A DNA stretch of 51,734 nucleotides from an uncultured Bacteroidales bacterium (GTDB lineage Bacteria > Bacteroidota > Bacteroidia > Bacteroidales > F082). Below the pieces are notes generated by a model. That model saw nothing but the letters and a program-made list of their open reading frames with translations, did not search any database and was not told the DNA's origin. Shown piece by piece: positions 24,456-32,784 of the stretch. The number at the start of each line of letters is the position of its first letter. Position 1 is the first letter of the stretch. The position numbers and the translations under genes were made by a program. The stretch lies in assembly GCA_947303055.1 (NCBI GenBank), contig CAMYXV010000004.1, forward strand, positions 1 through 51,734, given 5' to 3'.

Positions 24456-25895
24456 ATGTGCATTGTTATTGGAAGAGAGAAAGAGATTGAGGAGCTGAAA
24501 CGTCGCTGTGGTAGCGGCCGTCCGGAGTTTATCGCGGTATATGGCCGTCGCCGCGTGGGGAAGACTTTCCTCATCAACGAGACGTTAGGCGATAACATGA
24601 CTTTTCATCATACAGGTCTTTCTCCATACGACCGTAAGAGAAAGGTCACGCTGAAAGACCAACTGCAGAACTTTTATTTCTCGCTGATTCGCCACGGTAT
24701 GGAGAGCATTGCTCAACCCAAGTCGTGGATGGAGGCTTTTTTCATGCTTGAGCAATATCTTGAGCGGCGTGACAACGGTTCTCGTCAGGTGGTGTTCATC
24801 GACGAGTTGCCTTGGATGGACACGCCAAGGTCGGGGTTCCTCACCGCACTTGAGGCGTTTTGGAACGGCTGGGGCAACACCCGCCATAACCTTTGCTTTG
24901 TAGTGTGTGGTTCCGCCACCTCCTGGATGCTTGATAATCTCATCAACAACAAGGGCGGGCTGTATGGGCGTCTTACCTGCGAGATCAAGCTTGCTCCGTT
25001 TACCTTGCTCGAATGCGAAAAGTTCTTCGTCAGTCGTGGCATCAAGATGTCGCGCTACAACATCGCCCAAGCCTATATGATTCTTGGTGGCATCCCTTAT
25101 TACCTTGACTGCTTCGACCCGTCGCTCAGCTTAGCGCAAAACATTGACAGGCTATTTTTCAACCCCAAAGCGAAACTGGGCGATGAATTCGATCGGCTGT
25201 TCAATTCCGTGTTCGACCATGTCGATGCTTGCATGAAAATAGTGAAGGTGCTAGGCCAACGGCATTCGGGATACACCCGCGAGGAGATTGCGAAAAAAGT
25301 AGACATTAACCCCAACGGTGATTTCACATCCATTATGAAAGCCCTCATGGCCAGCGACTTTGTGAAGAAATATGTTCCGTATGGCTTGAGCAAGCGCGAG
25401 GAGCATTATAAACTTTCGGACTGTTTCTGTTGGTTCTGGTTGCACTTCAAGGAAAACCGTGCTAACACCGAAACCGACTATTGGGAACATCATCTGAAAG
25501 AGCCGGAGATAGCTTCATGGCGCGGGGTCGCTTTCGAGGAGGTGTGTTTTCAGCATATCGGGCAAATCAAGATGGCTTTGCAGATTGCAGGCGTTTCTTC
25601 AATAGAATCCGCCCTGATCGTGAAGGGCAGTGGCAAAAAAGAAGGTATGCAACTTGACCTGCTCATCGACCGTGCCGACGACGTAGTGAACGTGTGCGAG
25701 ATGAAATTCAACAAGAGTGCGCTTGCCATCCCGAAGACTTACTCACAAAAGTTAGTGTCCCGCGTCAGCACCCTTGAAAAGACAAATCCTGACAAGACTT
25801 ACCATTTGACGCTGATTAGCGTTGCGCCCTTGAAACCCAACGCATATACCGATACGTTTACGGCAAGGATTACTATTGACGAATTGTTTAAATAA
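24456..25895 (+). CDS. AAA+ ATPase with C-terminal DUF234/PD-(D/E)XK-like domain
   Basis: The protein has 479 residues. It opens with IGREKEIEELKRR, then Walker A GRRRVGKT (residues 30-37), Walker B VVFIDELPW and the sensor-like CGSATSWM. These are typical of the archaeal-type ATPases that are numerous in Bacteroidales. A winged-helix middle (REEIAKKVDINPNGDFTSIMKALMASDFV) follows. The C-terminus carries LDLLIDRADDVVNVCEMKF, which has the D...ExK arrangement of a nuclease-like DUF234 domain. The biological role of this family is not established; links to mobile elements or defence have been proposed. A 12-bp inverted repeat lies immediately upstream of its promoter. It faces the SIR2/HerA/MBL cassette tail to tail. 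Confidence 0.85.
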   Translation: MCIVIGREKEIEELKRRCGSGRPEFIAVYGRRRVGKTFLINETLGDNMTFHHTGLSPYDRKRKVTLKDQLQNFYFSLIRHGMESIAQPKSWMEAFFMLEQYLERRDNGSRQVVFIDELPWMDTPRSGFLTALEAFWNGWGNTRHNLCFVVCGSATSWMLDNLINNKGGLYGRLTCEIKLAPFTLLECEKFFVSRGIKMSRYNIAQAYMILGGIPYYLDCFDPSLSLAQNIDRLFFNPKAKLGDEFDRLFNSVFDHVDACMKIVKVLGQRHSGYTREEIAKKVDINPNGDFTSIMKALMASDFVKKYVPYGLSKREEHYKLSDCFCWFWLHFKENRANTETDYWEHHLKEPEIASWRGVAFEEVCFQHIGQIKMALQIAGVSSIESALIVKGSGKKEGMQLDLLIDRADDVVNVCEMKFNKSALAIPKTYSQKLVSRVSTLEKTNPDKTYHLTLISVAPLKPNAYTDTFTARITIDELFK

Positions 25896-25997
25896 CTGAT
25901 TAAGCTTTTGGTAATGTTTCAACCAATATGTCTGAAGTCTGTGGACTTCAAGAATGCGGCGCTGAAGATGGCTACATGGGCTTATTGCCGGGAAAAA

Positions 25998-27290
25998 TTA
26001 CAGACATTGCACATGCCCTGTTCTCCATTCTAACTCCACAAAATGTGGCGCTTTCTCTGTACAAATCAAGCTACCAAGAATACTAAAGTAACGGACTACA
26101 TGAGGACTATAAACCCCATAATATGCCCTATCTCTTCCCATCAATATTGCTTTTTTCAAATTATTTCTTACACAAAACAACGGTGTATGTTTTGGCCCGA
26201 GTGTATTCAAGCAAGGCCTATCTGGATGACCATTGATACTTCCATGATGTGATACTACATAATAATCAGATTCGAATAGAAATGAGCTGCAAGTCCCTGA
26301 TTGAGTCATGCGGTCGAATCCATTCTGCTCTAAATCACCAGGGAACACCATAGACCGACCACCTAATGTAATCATTATCACGATTGATGAATTGTTTAAC
26401 GGATCGTTAACTATCCTATAGTTGGATGGTGCATGAACAATGGTCGCTTTGCTTCGATATAATCTACACTCCGGATGTAAAAACCTGACAGCGGCATGAC
26501 TATTCCTATTGATTGGCTCCACGAATTTGACGCCAGCTCGTTTTAATTTGTCCAATATTCGTATATAAGTTTTATTCGCACAGTGGTAGTATAAATTGAC
26601 ATAACACAGTGTTCCCTTGTCAACATAATGATTATCCACAAGATATTCCAGACCATTATAATGATCATAATGCGTATGAGTCAAGAAAAACCTGTTGATG
26701 CTTATCGACCCATCATTTCTTTTATTCAGTTTTAGCTTAATGGCTTCGAAACAACTTTCTAAATTAGCAGAATAATTATGCCAATTACTCTTGTCAATTA
26801 TTGAACAATCCACCATCCATATTTGATAGAATGAACCATCTTGTATTAATATGATACTGCAATTTCCATGACCAACATTAACATGATACGAAGACACGTC
26901 TAAAGTGTTTGAATTCTCCAAACGTTTCAACAAGACAGCGTCTTCTTCTCTTTCTGGATCAATAATATTTTCAATTAGTTGTTGCTGTAGGGCATTAAAT
27001 GCTCGAAATTGTTGTCGAGCATACGGAGAGAGGTTCCCATAACTGAAACGTTGTTGCTCATCTTTTTCGTTGTAAAACACATACCAACCCTCTCGGATTG
27101 TCCCTGAATGATTGGTCATATTCAACTGTTCACTGTTCAGAGATAGCACCCTTGTACTTTGCTCTGCTTCATTTTCCGTTGACAGCAAGGATACTATTGA
27201 GGCATTACCCTCTAAAGGTTTAAAAATACTATCAACGAAATAAAGACTCCGAGGCTCTTTTTTATATTTTTTTTCCATATTATTTTTCAT
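25998..27290 (-). CDS. ComEC-like metallo-beta-lactamase-fold hydrolase in the SIR2-HerA cassette
   Basis: From the ATG at 27290 the protein has 430 residues; an ATG at 27278 is an alternative start. Residues about 1-130 form an N-terminal region I do not recognise, rich in polar residues and helices. Residues 130-430 are an MBL-fold domain: VNVGHGNCSIIL, the metal-binding THTHYDH at about 204-210, VFPGDLEQ and VVSHHGSINGHP, the order seen in ComEC/Rec2 and related proteins. There is no signal peptide or membrane segment, so it is cytoplasmic. It starts 21 nt after the HerA gene ends and is the third gene of the operon. I infer a nuclease or phosphodiesterase accessory to the SIR2-HerA pair. 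This MBL partner is not part of the standard description known to me. Confidence 0.85.
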   Translation of the reverse strand: MKNNMEKKYKKEPRSLYFVDSIFKPLEGNASIVSLLSTENEAEQSTRVLSLNSEQLNMTNHSGTIREGWYVFYNEKDEQQRFSYGNLSPYARQQFRAFNALQQQLIENIIDPEREEDAVLLKRLENSNTLDVSSYHVNVGHGNCSIILIQDGSFYQIWMVDCSIIDKSNWHNYSANLESCFEAIKLKLNKRNDGSISINRFFLTHTHYDHYNGLEYLVDNHYVDKGTLCYVNLYYHCANKTYIRILDKLKRAGVKFVEPINRNSHAAVRFLHPECRLYRSKATIVHAPSNYRIVNDPLNNSSIVIMITLGGRSMVFPGDLEQNGFDRMTQSGTCSSFLFESDYYVVSHHGSINGHPDRPCLNTLGPKHTPLFCVRNNLKKAILMGRDRAYYGVYSPHVVRYFSILGSLICTEKAPHFVELEWRTGHVQCL

Positions 27291-27311
27291 TTTAGTTAAA
27301 ACCAAATGCGA

Positions 27312-29042
27312 TTATTTGCTTTGCTTAATCATATTATCAACAGCCTCATCCAAATCTTGAGAAGACTTGTCTTTAGCCCATATATCCCAAAATGGAATGG
27401 TTTGGCTCGAAGGTTTTATTGATGGCTCTTCAATTCGAATTTTTGACGGCAATAACGTTGCATCTCCGACAACAATCGCCTCACCAATATCTAATAAAGA
27501 AAGGTTATCTGCAATATTACCTAAATTATCTGGAAGCAATCGCTTTATAACATTTTGATCATCGACATTTGTAAGACGTAAACTAACAAAATTATTACAT
27601 TGGCTTAATACTGTCCGATTAACTTCCGATGGTCTTTGGCTTATTACTACAAGACCAACACCATATTTTCGTCCCTCTTTTGCAATTCTCTCAAAACTTT
27701 TTAATCCGATTCGCGCGACGGAATCGCTTGATTCCAAATGCTGTACATACAAATGTGCCTCATCACATAACAACGCAATAGGATGTGCTTTGTCTTGACC
27801 ACTCCATTGTTGAACGGAGAAAATAATTCGAGAAAGCAATCCTATAACCAATGGCAATACATCAGACGGTACCTCTGACAAATTTATGATTTTAACATTT
27901 CCATCGTCACCCATTATAGTATGACAGAACGTCTTCAACCAGTCCAAATTCATCTCTTCATCTGAAACAGAAAACATAAACCCCATACGTTTATCTTGGA
28001 GTTTATTCTCTAACCGTTGATTAAAACGAGTAAGTTTCCCGAAATAAGTCCCTTGTTTGGTAGTACCCGGTTTAGCACCTTCATCCATATGTGTGTCATA
28101 TTCCTTAAGTTTAATTAGGACCTTGTTTAAATCATAAGGGACGGGGCTATCTAAAGTCACCAAACCAGAATATGCAGAGTTTTTTGTTCGGTTCTCTTTT
28201 TCTATCATTATTTCTTTTGACAAAAGCATCGCTTGATTCGGTGCATTCTGATCACTTCTGTCAAGCAATAACGCTTGCATCTCTTCATAATTGAGCAGCC
28301 AATAAGGAACCATTAGAATGTCGTTACATAATTTGTTCTTGGTTGCCAAATCCCCTGGAGATGCTATCTTATACTGTTTAATGCCATCCATGACAAAATC
28401 AGGTGATGAATATTCACCATGTATATCAAATAGTACAGCATTTACCAACTTCAAATGAGACATTTCTTCAATAATCTTGGCAATACAATACGATTTTCCA
28501 CTTCCTGTAGAACCCACAATTGCAGCATGCCTTTGAAAGAACTTATTACCATCCAAATATGCTACAGAAGACTCGTCCATTGAATATTTTCCAATAGACA
28601 AAGGATGTATTCCCGATTTAATACAAGAAGAAATGCTTTGCATTAATTCGGTCAAAATTTCTCCTTCAATTCGATAACATTGAGCATTTATTCTTGGAAC
28701 ATTACTCACATTGCGTTTGAAAACATTTCGGTCATTTCCCGACCTATCTCTTAATTCTCCTATGAAAACCAATTTGATTTGGTTATAAACGCCGATTTCT
28801 TCATTTTCTTCAAGTTCCTCAATTGACATATTTTTAATATCTGCCTTACGATAGATTTTAATAATCATGCCAATAATATGTTTCCCTGATTCTGGGCTCT
28901 CAATAGCAACAAGTTGATTCACTTGCAATACCGATAGCATCTCGTCAGAATTTATTACAGCGTATGCAAGACCCGTGTCAACACTATTTATTGAGCCAAT
29001 AGAATCTTGTTTTTGAAATTTAAATATTCGATTGTCGTCCAT
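27312..29042 (-). CDS. HerA-like hexameric ATPase/DNA translocase
   Basis: The 576-residue protein has an N-terminal HAS-barrel-like region (about 1-130). Walker A VGSTGSGKS lies at about 176-184, DIHGEYSSPDF follows, and Walker B IALLCDEAHLYV is at about 430. The later region VISQRPSEVNRTVLSQCNNFVSLRL is characteristic of HerA/FtsK-family translocases (DUF87). In SIR2-HerA anti-phage systems the HerA hexamer assembles with the SIR2 NADase. The SIR2 gene ends 8 nt upstream, so the pair is co-transcribed. Codons are AT-richer than those of the surrounding metabolic genes, suggesting horizontal acquisition. Confidence 0.93.
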   Translation of the reverse strand: MDDNRIFKFQKQDSIGSINSVDTGLAYAVINSDEMLSVLQVNQLVAIESPESGKHIIGMIIKIYRKADIKNMSIEELEENEEIGVYNQIKLVFIGELRDRSGNDRNVFKRNVSNVPRINAQCYRIEGEILTELMQSISSCIKSGIHPLSIGKYSMDESSVAYLDGNKFFQRHAAIVGSTGSGKSYCIAKIIEEMSHLKLVNAVLFDIHGEYSSPDFVMDGIKQYKIASPGDLATKNKLCNDILMVPYWLLNYEEMQALLLDRSDQNAPNQAMLLSKEIMIEKENRTKNSAYSGLVTLDSPVPYDLNKVLIKLKEYDTHMDEGAKPGTTKQGTYFGKLTRFNQRLENKLQDKRMGFMFSVSDEEMNLDWLKTFCHTIMGDDGNVKIINLSEVPSDVLPLVIGLLSRIIFSVQQWSGQDKAHPIALLCDEAHLYVQHLESSDSVARIGLKSFERIAKEGRKYGVGLVVISQRPSEVNRTVLSQCNNFVSLRLTNVDDQNVIKRLLPDNLGNIADNLSLLDIGEAIVVGDATLLPSKIRIEEPSIKPSSQTIPFWDIWAKDKSSQDLDEAVDNMIKQSK

Positions 29043-29050
29043 ATTTTTTA

Positions 29051-30082
29051 TTATTTAATGATTTCAAGTAATCCAGAAATATTCCAATATGCTTTACCGT
29101 TTATCTCTAAAGGAGCCGAATCATAACTATTGTGTATAATAGTTCCTTTACCCCCATTGTCAGAAATTATAATATATGGGTATGCTTTTGCATTAATCAC
29201 TTTATTTTGAATAGCATCAGTAATGTCTTTCGTTACAATAAGAATCGGCTTCTTTCTTTTTTGGGAATAGCTCAGTAAATTTGGATGCACATGAATATCA
29301 TTAAACCCATAACCTATACAGAGAAATCCCGAAGTAGACTTAAAAACCTCGTCCATCTGTTGCATAAGATCCCTATACGGTGGTTGCGATGTCTTTTCAT
29401 ATTTGTTTGTCCCAGGGGTAATTATACATGGTTGATAGTCTTTAGGTCTCTTTCGAACATTCATAAAAGAAAACAAATTTTCGTCTTTTTCAAACCAATC
29501 AAGCGAACCATGAACTTTCAATACATTTACCCTCCCAACATAGCAAGGATGTGATTTACATTGTTGAAGAGAAATATCGTATACCCCAATTGGTTTGTTT
29601 GAAAAACATGTATTCAAATATGCATTTGTTTGTGAAACTGCATACTCTGCAATTCTGTCGTAGTTTGTCGTGACAATATTTACGATTTGATCTGCCCGGT
29701 CATATATCAAATAATCGAGCAAACAGGAAAGAGCTAACACTTCTCCATCAACAACTCGTTCAAATACTTTGACATCTTCTTGTTGGATTTCATTCCATAC
29801 GCAATCTCTAATCTCATTTTCTACAGGCAACGGCATTTGAATATCCAAAAGAGCATCTTCCAATCCCATTTTCTTTTTTATAATATTGTCAATAAAAGAA
29901 GACACTGCGTCTCTACACTTTGAATCCGAGTATGTTTTGCTAGAAAAATAGTTAAATAACACATCCGATAGTTTACTCATACTTGCTATTCCATAGCCAA
30001 TAGATGCCCCAGACCCAAGCACAATGACAGGATTTGCATTTACAACATCCTGTATTCTTTTAAAAAGTTCATCTTCTGTCAT
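29051..30082 (-). CDS. SIR2-like NADase of a SIR2-HerA defence system
   Basis: The 343-residue protein starts with a helix and then VIVLGSGASIGYG (nucleotide loop at 23-27). NIVTTNYDRIAEYA and VLKVHGSLDWF follow, containing the Asn-Tyr-Asp and His-Gly motifs of the SIR2_2/SIR2-like family, and then GFLCIGYGFNDIHVHPNL. In known systems such proteins degrade NAD+ on phage infection and abort growth. It is the first gene of the operon, with a strong upstream promoter at 30271-30302. No TIR, Argonaute or SLOG-type partner is seen; HerA and an MBL protein follow. Confidence 0.93.
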   Translation of the reverse strand: MTEDELFKRIQDVVNANPVIVLGSGASIGYGIASMSKLSDVLFNYFSSKTYSDSKCRDAVSSFIDNIIKKKMGLEDALLDIQMPLPVENEIRDCVWNEIQQEDVKVFERVVDGEVLALSCLLDYLIYDRADQIVNIVTTNYDRIAEYAVSQTNAYLNTCFSNKPIGVYDISLQQCKSHPCYVGRVNVLKVHGSLDWFEKDENLFSFMNVRKRPKDYQPCIITPGTNKYEKTSQPPYRDLMQQMDEVFKSTSGFLCIGYGFNDIHVHPNLLSYSQKRKKPILIVTKDITDAIQNKVINAKAYPYIIISDNGGKGTIIHNSYDSAPLEINGKAYWNISGLLEIIK

Positions 30083-30109
30083 ATACTTAAGGTTTTCTTT
30101 TTACAATAT

Positions 30110-30196
30110 CTATATTTTCGTCCCTTTCAAATACTTTCCCAAAATATGCTCGAAATAATTGGCCGCCTTAGTCATAGCGAGGCTACCTTCACGCAT
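30110..30196 (-). other. 28-codon open frame between the SIR2 promoter and SIR2
   Basis: The frame begins MREGSLAMTKAAN and ends GKYLKGTKI, followed by TAG. Upstream codons in the same frame (SHYFV) continue the protein-like composition, so it may be the tail of a decayed gene caught between the SIR2 promoter and the SIR2 start at 30082. It could also be a leader peptide. I do not recognise it. The gap 30083-30450 otherwise holds only the two divergent promoters. Confidence 0.25.
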
Positions 30197-30270
30197 GACG
30201 AAGTAGTGGGACTTATAACTTTTTCAATTCTTTCATATCACTATCAATAATTCTTATAATAAAGTTGCCA

Positions 30271-30302
30271 CAAAGATAAAAATTATTCTCATTCAAGCAA
30301 AA
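30271..30302 (-). promoter_or_regulatory. Promoter of the SIR2-HerA-MBL operon
   Basis: On the minus strand TTTTG (30298-30302), a 19-nt spacer and TATCTTTG (30271-30278) make an exact consensus promoter. The implied leader of about 180 nt to the SIR2 ATG is unusually long for this organism and contains the small open frame at 30110-30196. Confidence 0.7.
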
Positions 30303-30418
30303 TATGACACAAAAAACTCCCAACAAGCCCAAACAAGGTCATGGGACAAGGACACATCTCACCCATCTCAATTCAGCAGATTCCACAATTTACCCACTCC
30401 CATTTCCATATTTTTTCC

Positions 30419-30426
30419 TATCTTTG
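30419..30426 (+). promoter_or_regulatory. -7 element of the GH97 gene
   Basis: TATCTTTG lies 24 nt before the ATG at 30451. It supports that start over the in-frame ATG at 30304, which lies far upstream of this element. A clear -33 TTG is missing. Confidence 0.55.
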
Positions 30427-30450
30427 CCTCATCATCATAAACGTATCGAT

Positions 30451-32742
30451 ATGAAAAAATTCTCCTTTATCCTCTTTTGCTTGGCTTTTGGACTTTTTTT
30501 GCAGTCCTATGCCGAACCCGTCAAGCTGCAAAGCCCCGATGGACAACTTGAACTGAAATTCGAAGTCATAGGCGGCATTCCGCAGTATTCCCTCGACCGC
30601 GCAGGGAAGCCTATCGTGCTGCCCTCCAAGATGGGCTTCACCCTCGAATGGCGCGACGACCTCGCCCATGCCTTTGTGCTGAAAGACACGAAATACAGCA
30701 CCTTCGACGAGACTTGGGAACCCGTCTGGGGCGAAGAAGCGCAAATCCGCAACCACTACAATGAGATGCTCGTCACCTTGGAGCAACCCATCGGCTCCGT
30801 GGAGAGCATGGACCACTCCACCGAGACGCGGGCAACCGTCATGCAGATCCGTTTTCGCCTCTACGACGACGGTCTCGGTTTCCGCTACGAGTTTCCCATC
30901 CCGAATGCCTTGGCCTGTTTCTGGTTCAAGGAGGAACTGACCGAGTTTGCCATGGCCGGCGACCATACCGCCTGGTGGATCCCTGGCGACCTCGATACGC
31001 AGGAATATAACTACACCGAGTCGCGCCTGTCGCAGATCCGTGAGTTATGGGAGGGGAGCCACAAAGACGGCGGTTGGCCTTGGACGGCATTCTCGCCCAC
31101 GGGCGTGCAGACCGCCCTGCAGATGAAGACTGACGACGGCCTTTACCTCAACATTCATGAGGCCGCCACACTCGACTTCCCTACCATGCACCTCGACTTC
31201 GATGACAAAAATATGGTCTTCCGTGCCTTCCTCTGCCCTGATGCTACGGGCTACAAAGGCCGACTCAACGCCCCTTGTCACACACCTTGGCGCACCGTCA
31301 TGGTGACTACCTCGGCCACCGATGCCCTCGCCTCGCGCCTCATCCTCAACCTCAACGACCCCTGTGTCATAGAAGATGTGTCGTGGATTCATCCCGTGAA
31401 ATACATGGGCGTGTGGTGGGAGATGATCTCGGGCAAGAGCTCTTGGTCCTACACGAGCGACTACCCCTCGGTGAGGATTGGCGAGACCGACTATGAACAC
31501 GCCAAACCTACCGGCAACCACGGTGCCAACAACGCCAACGTGCGCCGCTACATCGACTTCGCCGCCGCCAACGGCTTCGATGCCCTCCTTATCGAAGGAT
31601 GGAACATCGGCTGGGAAGACTGGTATGGCAAGCAGAAGGAACTCGTCTTCGATTTTCTCACGCCTTATCCCGACTTCGATTTGCCAGCATTGAACCAATA
31701 TGCCCACGAGAAGGGCATTCGTCTCATCATGCACCATGAAAGCTCGGCTTCCACGGTGAACTACGAGCGTTGGTTGGAACAAGCCTACACGCTGATGAAC
31801 CAATACGGCTACGATGCGGTGAAAGGCGGCTATGTGGGCACCATCATTCCCTATGGTGAAGGCCATTATAGCCAACCCATCAACAACCACTACCACTATT
31901 GCATCACCGAGGCCGTAAAGCACCACATCATGGTGAACTCCCATGAGGCTGTGAGACCTACAGGCCTCTGCCGCACATGGCCCAACATGATTGGTAACGA
32001 GAGCGCGATGGGCACCGAGTTCCGCGAGCGCATCAACCCCGGACATACGACCATTCTGCCCTTCACTCGCCTGCAAGGTGGCCCGATGGACTACACACCG
32101 GGCATCTTCGAGACCGATATGGGCAAAATCGTGCCGTGGGGTCAAAAGATGAAGACCACCATCTGCAACCAACTCGGCTTGTATGTGACTTTCTATTCGC
32201 CCTTGCAGATGGCCGCCGACTTCCCCGAGCATTACGCCCAGTTCATGGATGCCTTCCAGTTCATCAAGGACGTGGCGGTCGACTGGGACAAGAGCCTCTA
32301 TCTCATGGCCGAGCCTGGCGACTATATCGTCACGGCACGCCATCCCAAGCTGTCCACCTTGAACAAGGCTGCTGAAGGTGTCGGCACTTTGAAGGACGGC
32401 AAGAAAGGTGTGGTCTCCAACGCGACAAAATTCGTTTATGATTTACCCGATGATGCCACCATTGAAGACCTTTGGCATTCCGAACCACATGATGTGTGGT
32501 ATGTGGGTGGTATCACCGACGAGAACGCTCGTGAAATCACGGTGAAGCTGGATTTCCTGAAACCAGGAACGAAATACGAAGCCACGATTTATTGTGATGC
32601 CAAGGATGCCAGCGGTATTCCTGATGAGCATTACAATGCACAAGCCTACACCATCACCAAAAAGACGGTGACAAACAAATCGGAACTGAAGGTGAAGATG
32701 GCGCCTTGCGGCGGTTTTGCGGTTTCGTTACGTTCGCTGTAA
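30451..32742 (+). CDS. SusB-like glycoside hydrolase family 97 alpha-glucosidase
   Basis: From the ATG at 30451 the protein has 763 residues with a signal peptide (MKKFSFILFCLAFGLFLQSYA). The N-terminal beta-sandwich begins VKLQSPDGQLELKFEV. A (beta/alpha)8 barrel follows with GVWWEMISGKSSW, LIEGWNIGWEDWYG and LIMHHESSAS. The SusB-like VKGGYVG and MVNSHEAVRPTGLCRTWPN...NESAMGTE motifs supply the glutamates of inverting GH97 enzymes and Ca2+ ligands. It probably releases glucose from alpha-glucan oligosaccharides in the periplasm. It stands alone, without susC/susD genes in the window, and faces rlmN across a perfect palindrome. Confidence 0.93.
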   Translation: MKKFSFILFCLAFGLFLQSYAEPVKLQSPDGQLELKFEVIGGIPQYSLDRAGKPIVLPSKMGFTLEWRDDLAHAFVLKDTKYSTFDETWEPVWGEEAQIRNHYNEMLVTLEQPIGSVESMDHSTETRATVMQIRFRLYDDGLGFRYEFPIPNALACFWFKEELTEFAMAGDHTAWWIPGDLDTQEYNYTESRLSQIRELWEGSHKDGGWPWTAFSPTGVQTALQMKTDDGLYLNIHEAATLDFPTMHLDFDDKNMVFRAFLCPDATGYKGRLNAPCHTPWRTVMVTTSATDALASRLILNLNDPCVIEDVSWIHPVKYMGVWWEMISGKSSWSYTSDYPSVRIGETDYEHAKPTGNHGANNANVRRYIDFAAANGFDALLIEGWNIGWEDWYGKQKELVFDFLTPYPDFDLPALNQYAHEKGIRLIMHHESSASTVNYERWLEQAYTLMNQYGYDAVKGGYVGTIIPYGEGHYSQPINNHYHYCITEAVKHHIMVNSHEAVRPTGLCRTWPNMIGNESAMGTEFRERINPGHTTILPFTRLQGGPMDYTPGIFETDMGKIVPWGQKMKTTICNQLGLYVTFYSPLQMAADFPEHYAQFMDAFQFIKDVAVDWDKSLYLMAEPGDYIVTARHPKLSTLNKAAEGVGTLKDGKKGVVSNATKFVYDLPDDATIEDLWHSEPHDVWYVGGITDENAREITVKLDFLKPGTKYEATIYCDAKDASGIPDEHYNAQAYTITKKTVTNKSELKVKMAPCGGFAVSLRSL

Positions 32743-32747
32743 TTCAT

Positions 32748-32775
32748 GTAGAGACGGTGTGCACACCGTCTCTAC
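32748..32775. repeat. 28-nt palindrome (family A) between GH97 and rlmN
   Basis: Perfect 28-nt dyad beginning GTAGAGACGGTGT and ending ACACCGTCTCTAC, lying 5 nt after the GH97 stop and 9 nt before the rlmN stop. In this convergent position it could form the terminator hairpin for both genes. Confidence 0.9.
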
Positions 32776-32784
32776 AACCATGAT

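Noticed and set aside
25914-26033. 39-codon plus-strand frame (KSVDFKNAALKMATWAY...) after the DUF234 ATPase
   Set aside because: It overlaps the 3' end of the MBL gene on the other strand, has no promoter and matches no family I know. It may be a fragment, but there is not enough to call it.
30304-30450. 49-codon N-terminal extension of GH97
   Set aside because: It precedes the -7 element at 30419 and would place a signal peptide internally. The ATG at 30451 gives a normal signal peptide.
31045-32343. Minus-strand open frame of 432 codons inside the GH97 gene
   Set aside because: It lies entirely within a clear GH97 coding sequence and has a His/Val/Gly-rich, motif-free translation; it is a shadow.
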